DNA of 64,000 nucleotides from Riptortus pedestris (Eukaryota; Arthropoda; Insecta; Hemiptera; Alydidae). The DNA lies in contig CM032233.1 of assembly GCA_019009955.1 (NCBI GenBank), forward strand, positions 67,576,501 through 67,640,500, read 5' to 3'. Positions 55,470 through 64,000 of this stretch are shown here, in pieces. The notes beneath the pieces are model-generated. The model had not been told where the DNA came from. It made no database searches and worked only from the letters and a program-made list of their open reading frames with translations. Both the position numbers and the translations under genes were made by a program. How positions within the stretch are numbered: the stretch's first letter is position 1; each line of letters starts with the position of its first letter.

Positions 55470-56780
55470 AGTATTTCGTCCCATTGCACTTCTTCCCATA
55501 ATGGGAAAGATCCTTGAAAAACTCATCCTTAAACGTCTATATCTACTCCTTGACCCCATACTTCCTCCCCATCAATTTGGTTTCCGGCAATCCCATTCCA
55601 CCGTCCAGCAGTGCCATAGAATAGTTGACATTGTCGCCTCCTCGTTCGGAAACAAGAAGTACTGCTCTGGAGTCTTTCTTGACATATCCCAAGCTTTTGA
55701 TAAGGTGTGGCACCAAGGTTTATTGTTCAAACTAAAAAATACACTCCCTTTCACATACTACCTCATCCTTAAATCGTATCTTGCCGACAGATATTTCCAA
55801 GTTTCATTTGGTTCCTCAGTCTCATCCTTATTCCCCAGCTGGTGTACCACAGGGGGGCATACTAAGTCCTTTCTTATTCCTTACCTATACTGCCGACATC
55901 CCATCACATCCCGAAACTCTCCTTCTCACGTATGCAGATGATACTGCAATCTTGGCTTCCAACTCAGACCCAAATATGGCATCCGCAGCTCTACAAGAAC
56001 ACCTAGCTCTGCTAGAATCCTGGCTGACACAATGGAGGATCAAGGTCAACAGCAGCAAATCAAGCCATGTAACATTTACCCTCCGACGTTCCATTTGCCC
56101 TCCAGTTACACTCAATAACGCACTAGGTCCTCAAAAGTCACAAATTAGGTATCTAGGACTCACATTAGACAAGCGACTAACTTGGAAACCCCACATCACA
56201 TTAAAAAGACAAGAAGTGAGTCGACGGTACAGACTTCTACTTAGACTGCTTGACAACAGATCTAAACTATCACTACACAACTAACGACTGATTTATACGA
56301 CAGTACTCCGACCAATATGGACGTACGGACTTGAACTTTGGGGATCCACCAAACCTTCAAATTCCTACAAAATCCAAACCCTCCAATCCAGAATTCTCCG
56401 CAAAATTACAGATTCCCCATTTTACGTATCCAATTTAACTCTCCATAACGACCTCAACATTCCTTTTGTCCATACCCTCGCCAAATTCCGATATCAGAAA
56501 TTCCACTCTCCCCTTCCCGCTCATCCTAATCCTTTAGTCGAATCTCTTTCATCTACCCATATTCCAGAAAACCCAAGACGGCGTCTGAAGCGTAAGTGGC
56601 CAAGAGATCTTCTCGTGTAGTGTTTCAGTTTAACTCCATAAAACAACCCAATGTTCCCTCCATTGTGGGTATTGTCAATGGACAACTTCCCACCTCAAGA
56701 CAATAGTCAAGCCATTTTTTCTAACATATCATTTGCTTGTAATATGTATATATGTTGTTGCAAATTAACGAATAAATATA
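55467..56780 (+). pseudogene. Jockey-clade LINE, 5'-truncated reverse transcriptase
   Basis: Reading begins inside the RT at VFRPIALLPIMGKILEKLI (the RPISLLPxxxKxxEK motif). It continues with QFGFRQSHST, SGVFLDISQAFDKVWHQGL, AGVPQGGILSPFLFLTYTAD, the catalytic LLTYADDTAIL, and KVNSSKSSHVTFTLRR, then RYLGLTLDKRLTWKPHI. A one-base frameshift near 55835 separates FDKVWH from PQGG, and a TAA at 56282 follows LSLHN. The frame then resumes through PIWTYGLELWGSTKPSN to a stop at 56620. The 3' region ends near GCAAATTAACGAATAAATA with TA units. The endonuclease and ORF1 are absent. The family copies itself by target-primed reverse transcription; this copy cannot encode a working enzyme. It is the most complete of the retroelement genes here. 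Confidence 0.93.
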
Positions 56781-56814
56781 TATATAAAAAAAGTGTTTCG
56801 TGCAAAAAAAAAAA

Positions 56815-57055
56815 AGATTATATTAGGTCATGGCCCCAATCGGACTTGTGAAGGGTTTTAAGGATGGCGGGTAGACAATTCGAAATATCTCCGTTATTAT
56901 GACTGATCGAAATATTTTATATAACCAACCTTATTTAAAACTTAATTTTCTACATCTATTGTCTAATAAAATGTTTTTCTGACTTGAAAATTAAACGAGG
57001 TATTTGTATTATTTTTTGATTCAGTCTTTGGTCATCACTAAATATCTTATGTTTC
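56815..57055 (-). repeat. HEL1 core fragment
   Basis: GCCCCAATCGGACTTGTGAA, TTCGAAATATCTCCGTTATT and AAACGAGGTATTTGTATTAT match the HEL1 core and body. It lies just beyond the LINE's 3' end, so the LINE may have inserted into this copy's microsatellite; the expected HEL1 3' block left of 55417 is not visible. Confidence 0.6.
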
Positions 57056-57982
57056 CTTACTCCACACCGGCTCTCTGCTCCAGCGGTCCTTCGCCAAAAT
57101 CTAAGAAGCTATCTATCGGTAGCTCTTCAATTCAAAAAGGAAGTATTTTGAAAATAATTTATCACTACATATCAGGCATTAATAATATTTGTGGCATATT
57201 AGTCAAACTTAGAAAAAACTGTCACCCTAAATGCATAAGAGAACATGCTCGAGATCTAAGATAAAATATTCATTTGAAACATTTTATGTTATTGTGTTAA
57301 GATTGAATATTGTAAAAATGCAAAGGGATATTGGTTTTTTAAATAATGTTTACCTATGAATTCATTATCGGCCCATTCTCAAACTTGGACGTGTACTAAA
57401 CATAAATGCAACATACACTTACGAATTTTTGAAAATATTTGGAGACGCACTTTTCAACAATAATCCAAATTAATATTTTTAGTTTGAGTGTTGGAAACAT
57501 CTTTTTATTAAAAGCTTTAGTATATTTCATGACATAGGAAAGGCCATGGTTAACAGAGTATAATGACTCCACTGCCACCTTCTTAGCTTATTATAACAGG
57601 GTCTAGAGCGATTTAAAAACAGCCCATCCGGCGCTTTGGCCGCGTTTTTTCAAATATTTATGAAGCCGTGTTTCGGAAACCGTTTGAGAAAAAACAAAAT
57701 TTTAGGAAAGTCTAAAGTGGTCAGGTAAAATGATAATTCAACGTGTGTTGAACTGACATGGAATGACTCTCTCTTGGAAAAACACCGCTGGAGCAGAAAG
57801 CCGTAGAATGTAGAGGAACATTTAGCCTAGCGAGGAAGTGTATGGAACCATATAAAAATCGCATGTCCATCTTACATTTTAATTCTTAATTTATCCATTT
57901 TATAATTTAATTTTGAATGATTTGCATTATGGGACCAATAGAGAATAGATGGTGAAATGAGATAACCAGAGTGTCGTATTCT
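57056..57982. other. Unassigned stretch
   Basis: An 86-codon frame (57004-57264) begins in the HEL1 core and is not a gene. Nothing else is recognised. Confidence 0.5.
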
Positions 57983-58123
57983 AGCACGTGAGAAATCTTC
58001 ATAGTTTACCCAGCACCTGTCAGACAGACTATTCTTTCGTCGTCTCCTTGGTAGGAATGATGAGCATTTGAAGAATTTGTTTGGGAATCGTGGCACCAGT
58101 ATTGCCTCAACAAGCGATTTGCT
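57983..58123. repeat. Two HEL1 termini back to back
   Basis: GCACGTGAGAAATCTTCATAG then CACCTGTCAGACAGACT (57984-58030) is a minus-strand 5' terminus. TTTCGTCGTCTCCTTGGTAG to CCTCAACAAGCGATTTGCTAAAA (58034-58124) is a plus-strand 3' block. The core between them is gone, with only a few bases separating two ends of opposite orientation. Confidence 0.6.
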
Positions 58124-59308
58124 AAAAAGGAACATTTCATGTATACTGAGACACATTTGAAGTAATGCAGACGGACATAGGTGATGGTTCACTCAGGTGA
58201 GGGAAGCGAGAATAATGGAGTACATGTGTGGCTGTGTAACTGTCGTGTCATGAAGGTTGTTACATTGGCAGCTGGAACCTCTACATGTTCAGATTAATTT
58301 TCTCTCGTTTAACTACATAGTGGATGAACCATCACTTATATTTACTTCGGTATTATCCTTCAAACGACAAGTCTGTGTCATATGTGTCACCTATGCCTTA
58401 AGTTGTACACGCATGAGCTTGTAACAAACAGGACAAGACTGGTGTGCTTAAAACCCTCCTATTCAATAGTCAACTACATGTTAAGGTCATTGCAAGCTCT
58501 GTCCTCCAACATTTTTCGTACTTTTTCGGAGTGTTTGTGCCGGTAGGTGTCGTATTTGACACAGCCTTGTTGTTTAACTTCCCTTTTGTATATTTTCTAT
58601 GATACTGAATTCGCTATTTATCACTGAAGATGAGATTAGAAATGAACTTTTAAGACAAATGGAAGAAAGTGATAGTAATTTATAAATAATAAAAAAAAAA
58701 TAGAAGAGTCTTTTCTGTAAATGACAAAGAAGTATTTACGTTGAACACATAGTATACTATGGTTTCCCTGAATGTTTTGCCAATAACGAATCGTCAAGTG
58801 AATAGTTTCATGTTTTTTTGCATTATTTTCCTAATAAATGAGTGTCCTTTGATTTTTTTTTGTACTGTGTAGGTTAATACTTCTATATAAGTTTTTATAC
58901 TTAGGTATATTTTTGTATAATAATAATATGCTACTAATATATGCTTCTTTGCTTATTTATTTCGTAAGAAACGATGTTACATAGTATGTTATTATATAAT
59001 AAATATTACATAATATATTATTATACTATAAATATATGTTTTGCATATTTTTATTTAATATTTCATTTTAAGCTCTCATTGGAGACGAGGGTAGGGGGTT
59101 ACTCACAAGCACGCGCACACACTATTCTTCTTCAGTTTTCTAAATGTTATTTTGAGACAAGAAGAGCGATTCTGATCAGAATAAAATGGAAAATATGCAT
59201 ATGGCAGGTAGGTGTGCATGACACCTACTTGTCAAATTTGTCCTGGGACACAGCCTTATCGTTCAAAGGTTAAATTAGTAGCAAACGACCAATGTTCATG
59301 TGAAGTAG
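58124..59308. other. Unassigned stretch
   Basis: No repeat is identified. The 106-codon minus-strand frame at 57872-58192 spans the HEL1 remnant and is not a gene. Confidence 0.5.
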
Positions 59309-59415
59309 TCTTTCACGCACGGGCTGCGAAAACTAACGAGATTTCCTGGCGTAGAAATGTTGTTGACCTCATCTCACAATAAACTCTCTATTTCTTCCGT
59401 AGTAAAAAGCCTTTG
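59309..59415 (+). repeat. HEL1-like 5' terminus, diverged
   Basis: AGTCTTTCACGCACGGGCTGCG, then CGAGATTTCC and CTCTATTTCTTCCGTAGTAA. It is related to the fragment at 54861. Confidence 0.5.
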
Positions 59416-59485
59416 TAAACAGGAATCGAAATATACGAAATGGAATAAGTTATGAGTGTGTATGATGGATAGATAGTTAGATATA

Positions 59486-59700
59486 TACAGGGTGTCCCAA
59501 CTCCCTCTGCCACCCTCCTTAAAATCTCCAAATGTATTAATAAAACGCTGATACTTGGTGAGCCATAATTGTGGCCCCTGAAGAAGGTTTTCAGTCCATA
59601 TTCAGCCTCGTGACCTTCTCCAGTACTTCTCCAGCGACTATAACTTTGGAATTTTCTATGGAATGTCATACTTTTATGACGGGTTCTTGTAGGAAACACA
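59486..59700. repeat. Possible unclassified dispersed repeat
   Basis: ACAGGGTGTCCCAACTC at 59487 is a phrase common at the ends of arthropod dispersed repeats. No second end or copy was found in the window, so both family and length are uncertain. Confidence 0.25.
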
Positions 59701-59820
59701 ATTCTAAAAGTTTATATCGGTGAAATTTTCGATTTGAAGTATCCTTTACCCGTAAAATGCACTAATCTTTAATTCTGAAACGGCATATTTTATTGAAAAA
59801 TGCTGCTACAAGTTTCATTT

Positions 59821-60462
59821 AAACGAAATAACGCAAAAGTAGTCTTGAATGAATACAACAAAAATATTAACCTCAAAAAACATCAACATAACAAAAAACG
59901 TTCATAGAATTAATTTATTTTAAATGTATTACGTAGTAATTATTTGAAAAGGAATACATTTTTCCACTTGCACAGTCTCATTTAAAAAAAACAAAAAAAA
60001 ATGGTGCGATATTTTCCAGGGAAGACTACTCGATCAACAATAAAAGAAATCTTTCCCCAACGCAGTATCGGTGGCAGCTTTCACATTGATTGGTCACCCA
60101 GGTCCCCCGATCCAACAGTTTTTACCAGGTCGCAAAATAGTGAAGACATGAAAAATAAAATCAGATAGGCGATAAATTCAATTTCAGTAGCAGAAATACA
60201 CAGTGCCAAAAGGGATTTCAGATACCGTCATTTGAAGTACATAAATGAGGGAGGATTTTCGAACATTTCTAACTACTAGGTGTAAGTATTGTAATGCCAA
60301 GAAAAAATTTGTTTTTTTTTTGCATGAAACTATGAGGGTGGAAAAATGTATTCCTTTTATAAATAACTACTACGTAATTAGTTTAAAATAAATTGATTCT
60401 AAGAAGGTTTATTCAATTCAAATTTTTTTGGATTCATTCAAAAATTCTTCTACGTTATTTCG

Positions 60463-60464
<2 letters not shown>
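59821..60464. mobile_element. Foldback-type element with ~160-180 bp inverted arms
   Basis: The left arm (59821-60000) and right arm (60302-60464) are inverted copies. AACGAAATAACG begins the left arm, and its complement ends the right arm. GGAATACATTTTTCCAC (59951-59967) is exactly inverted at 60338-60354. ATTACGTAGTAATTATTTG also has its inverted partner. About 300 bp of unrelated sequence lies between. No coding region. The right arm runs into (TA)n, hiding any target duplication. Confidence 0.8.

Positions 60465-60524
<60 letters not shown>
60465..60524. repeat. (TA)n microsatellite
   Basis: About 30 TA units between the foldback element and the HEL1 copy starting at about 60578. Confidence 0.95.
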
Positions 60525-60527
<3 letters not shown>

Positions 60528-60577
60528 AATTTCAGAATCCATTCCCGGCAACTCTATATACAATATTTAATGCTTGA

Positions 60578-60905
60578 TTAAGGGGAATCAGCTATTGACG
60601 TTTTACTCTTGGCACAATATTCGAAAAATGTCTTCAAATGTCCATTTATCTTACCGGGGATACTTCTAGGTAGATGAGGAAAATGAGGTCCGTTCAAAAT
60701 TATATATATACTTGCTTGTACCATTCTAGCGGTCGCAATTTTTGTTTGATCGCTACCAAACACGATATATAAGAGTTATATTTAAAAATAGTAAGTAATT
60801 CTCTATCAATGTTGTTTACTTATTTTCTCTATCATGAATATTAACCGAGATATTTGCAGTTTTTAGTTTCCTGTCTTCAGTAAAGCCCCACTCCTTGTTG
60901 CAGTT
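60578..60905 (-). mobile_element. HEL1 copy, internally deleted
   Basis: TAAGGGGAATCAGCTATTGACG keeps only the inner hairpin arm. The 3' block and a short TA tract (60701-60710) are present. The core is deleted from after AAACACGATATATAAGAGTT to TATCATGAATATTAACC, including the whole G-tract. It ends in the 5' body at AAAGCCCCACTCC. Confidence 0.75.
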
Positions 60906-61089
60906 CAATAATGATCGATTATGATTTCAATAATTTATGAGTTCAATCATGCTTGATTATTCTTGAATGACGAATTAAATAAATCCTTTAAAATTATGAA
61001 TATGTTTTGTTTTGTGCAAATACAACAACAAATTGAATATGTGGTAGGTACTAACAACATTCTCATTTGCAAAATTGTCGTAAATCCCA

Positions 61090-61213
61090 TTTTAGCAGAT
61101 TTCCCTTAAACTATCAGCTATTGAGGCCGTACTCATGACGCGATTTTCGAAATTTTTCTTCAAATGTCCATCGATCCTTCCCAGCAGATGACGAGAATGA
61201 GGTCTGTTCAAAA

Positions 61214-61281
<68 letters not shown>

Positions 61282-61763
61282 CTGTTACCGCTCTAGCGAT
61301 CGCAATTTTTGTTTTAACTTTACCAAATTTGACATATTTGTTTTATACAAAAAGACAGATCAAGCTCGTTAACGGCTGAAATCGGGCCAGGGGGATGGGG
61401 GGGGGTTAGAGGGGGAGATTTTCGAGAATTCTTAATATCTCCGTTATTATGCGTCAGATCGAACAATTGTATAGAACCACTCTTATTGCACATTTAATAT
61501 TCTATAAATGTTGCTATGTACATTTTTTCACTATCTTGATTATTAACTGAGATATTTGCATTTTTTAGTTTTCGGTCTCCAGTAAACCCCCACTCCTACT
61601 CAACTCATATTAACAATATACTATAATGTTATGAAGCATTTTATTTGCAGCTTAAATACCAAATATTGTTCTCATTGAGCTTTTAATTTTTGAGATAAGT
61701 GCAAAAACATGACGCACGTGGGAAATCTGCTTAGTTAACGCAGCCCCTGCGTGACGGACTTTT
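61090..61763 (-). mobile_element. HEL1 copy, short form, intact ends
   Basis: Ends TTTTAGCAGATTTCCCTTAA and CCCCTGCGTGACGGACTTTT, about 670 bp. It is very close to the copy at 53406 throughout, including AAAAACATGACGCACGTGGG near the 5' end. The right arm of the 3' palindrome is mutated (CTATCAGCT instead of GGGAAATCAGCT), so the terminal hairpin is broken. (TA)n is 61217-61277. The G-tract is at 61387-61418. Confidence 0.87.
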
Positions 61764-63157
61764 AAAATGTGAGGGCACCTTGTATGTATATATAACAATT
61801 ACTTCAGTGGCCTTATTACAATACTTATTGATTATGGTTTTATTCTTTCATAGCAATTGTTTAAAAGAACTAAGTCTTATTGATATTACAATAAAAGTAT
61901 ATATCTTTTTACAAAAATTTGGTGCTGCTCATTTCAGTATGTAGTTGACATTCTGTCTTTCTATATATATCTCACTATAGGACAGACGTAATTGTTAAAA
62001 AAAATTGACATTTTGCATACTTGATCAATGCATACATCATATATTACTACCGTGGCATTTATGATTATTCTATATCGCCCCATTTCTTGAAATTTTGAAG
62101 TCTCAAAATATTTAATGATGATGTTGGTATTTTAACGCTCTTCTCTACAACTATATCCAAATTAGAGTTAAAATATTTGAAAATTTGTCATTTAATATAG
62201 TTTTGTGGGCATATAGCACAAATAATGCTTTGTTTATGTAATTTGTTTACTATGAGTGAATACGTGCAAGAGAAGCTTAACTTTGTTGTGAATACCAGCA
62301 TAACTGGGTACAAATAATTTTTCTATTAAGCTAACACGTTTTAAACAATTCAAAAATGTTTCATAATATTTTTCAACATGTGAGTTGATAATCATAGAAA
62401 TAAGTGGCTAGTATTAAAGTCAATGTAGCAATTTTTACATTTTCTCTCTACACGATTTATCAATCATTATTCTTGTATTGTAGCAATTATTCTGTATTTC
62501 CATTATTTTGTTCAGACATGATCTCGTGATGCTCCAACAGGTGGCCGGAGAGTCAGAGAGGTTGAACAGATTCAGCTAAACGCTTTTATGTGTTTTTGGT
62601 TAAACTTAATCAACTTAAACCGTGACATAACCAACTTGAGGTATTTCATATGGTTTTGTAGTTTGACCTTCTGGCCCCGTCATATAATTGTCGTCAATGG
62701 CATTCTAGAGGGCGAAGTAGGTTTCTGACAAAATGAAGTAAACCCACAATCTAGTCCCAACAAAAAATATATCTTTAGTAAATTTACCCAGATTTTATTA
62801 TGTAGTCCCTATTTCCGAAAGCAGTAGACCTAATTTCTCAAATACACTGGAGCCCCATCATTACTTTCCTTCCGGTGTTTGTTATATGATATGACACATT
62901 TTCATTTAATTTATTTGTTTTCATTAAATGTGTAAAAACATAATAACATAAAACAAATATTTTTGATTAGCTCCACCAAATTTAGTTATATTAAGTAAAT
63001 TTCGTTACATACAACTTAAGTAATGCAGTATTTATAAAATTATCTAAAATTCAATGAATACGTTTCAAATAATCTATCAATTTAATAATTATGCATAATA
63101 ACTTAACAATCATAACATCTAAATATATAACATGGATTTTTAATTATTTGTATCATT
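61764..63157. other. Unassigned AT-rich stretch
   Basis: No repeat family or coding motif is recognised. Positions 62515-62580 are slightly GC-richer. Confidence 0.5.
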
Positions 63158-63158
63158 G

Positions 63159-63197
<39 letters not shown>
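63158..63197. repeat. (TA)n microsatellite
   Basis: About 18 TA units without a visible HEL1 partner next to them. Confidence 0.95.
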
Positions 63198-63203
<6 letters not shown>

Positions 63204-63339
63204 GCGTGGTACTCGTTTAAAATGATGAGAAACGTGTCTCCACTTTAAATGATTTTTAAGATTTATGTAATATTATTTATAAGATTTATGTTTATTATAA
63301 AACTATTTCTTGGCGATTTTTGTGACTAATATATTGGGC

Positions 63340-63668
63340 CTGTGATCCAACGTATAATAACGGAGATATTGTGAATTTTCAAAATCCCCTCTCTAACCCC
63401 CCACCTCTCCCACTGGTCCCATCTCCATTAAGGAACTTGATCTTTAGTTTTACACAAAACGTTTAAATATCGAGTTCGGTGATGATCAAACAAAAATTTC
63501 GACCGCTAGAGCGATAACAGTCATATATATATACAAAATTTTGAACTGACCTTTTTTTCGTCATCTCCTAGGTAGGATCGATGGACATTTGTGGAAATTC
63601 TTCAATAATCGCTTCATAAGTACGAGCTCAATAGCTGATTTCGCATAAGTTGATAAATCTCCTAAAAA
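63340..63668 (+). mobile_element. HEL1 3' half (plus strand)
   Basis: Core CAACGTATAATAACGGAGAT, the CCCCTCTCTAACCCCCCACC tract, CGACCGCTAGAGCGATAACA, a short TA tract (63524-63532), then CGTCATCTCCTAGGTAGGAT. The 3' end AGCTGATTTCGCATAAG is degenerate, so the palindrome is lost. The 5' half is absent. Confidence 0.8.
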
Positions 63669-64000
63669 TATGCTTCATACATGAAGATCTTCTTTAATTT
63701 ATTTTTAACCAAAGAATATTTTCTTGCTATGTACCATTGAACACACATTATATAATGTTATGTTGGAGTACCTGGATTGTCGCTTTCGAAATTGCCCTTA
63801 TTTTTATTTTCTATTATTCAGTTTGTAAGATGATACATATTTTACATATACCATTAGTAGTTAAAGTTTGACAGCTAAGTGTGTGCTTTTAAGTGATGAC
63901 ATCTTTTCTGTGATATTTGTTTATATATTTTTAGTTTTATTTATTCTACCTTTATCTTGTATTTTAATTAGGTTTTAATTCTTATTTAGGCAAAGGTTTT
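63669..64000. other. Unassigned AT-rich stretch at window end
   Basis: No gene or repeat is recognised. Confidence 0.5.

Overview
This is an AT-rich eukaryotic window with no convincing host gene. The longest open frames (up to 167 codons) are retroelement fragments, or repetitive peptides read through TA, CT and GT microsatellites. The mix of a Jockey-type LINE, other LINE 3' ends, a tRNA-headed SINE, an irritans-type mariner palindrome, a KRBA2-like DDE element and many rolling-circle-like elements points to an arthropod. An insect is most likely; the order cannot be fixed from the sequence. The window is probably intergenic or deep intronic DNA.

The dominant component is one interspersed family, called HEL1 here, with about 25 full or partial copies on both strands. 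Read 5'->3' in element sense, a copy has: (i) a start near AAGTCCGTCACGC with a small CGCAG/CTGCG hairpin; (ii) AGCAGATTTCCC about 30 bp in; (iii) a variable 5' body; (iv) a conserved core with a long C-tract (G-tract on the other strand); (v) a microsatellite, usually (TA)n, always at the same place about 100 bp from the 3' end; (vi) a conserved block; (vii) a terminal palindrome GATTTCCCTTAAGGGAAATC ending CTGCTAAAA. The 12-bp asymmetric inverted repeats, internal microsatellite, 3' hairpin and lack of target duplication match the layout described for Helentron-associated non-autonomous elements (HINE/DINE-1 type). Several copies share the 3' half but have a different 5' half ('block R').

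A second rolling-circle-like family, HEL2, ends CTAG after a CCCG...CGGG hairpin. It occurs as a direct head-to-tail pair (47597-50504) with internal repeats of about 295 bp, plus two inverted fragments (21341, 52682).

Other residents are five SINE copies (three with visible target duplications), two copies of one Jockey-clade LINE (55467 plus, 16119 minus), a second Jockey-like fragment (35360), three other LINE 3' ends (2445, 11150, 33985), a 1.25-kb TIR transposon with a decayed KRBA2-like integrase (46341-47592), a foldback element (59821-60464), a mariner palindrome (27053) and a dispersed duplication (26516-28366 / 29790-30780) in which one copy gives the empty site for a 330-bp insertion.

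Three stretches richer in GC and in sequence complexity (5862-6135, 15225-15560, 41160-41300) match none of the repeats and are the best candidates for conserved host sequence. The window reads as layered transposon insertion, in which the (TA)n tracts of HEL1 and HEL2 are recurrent junction points between different elements.
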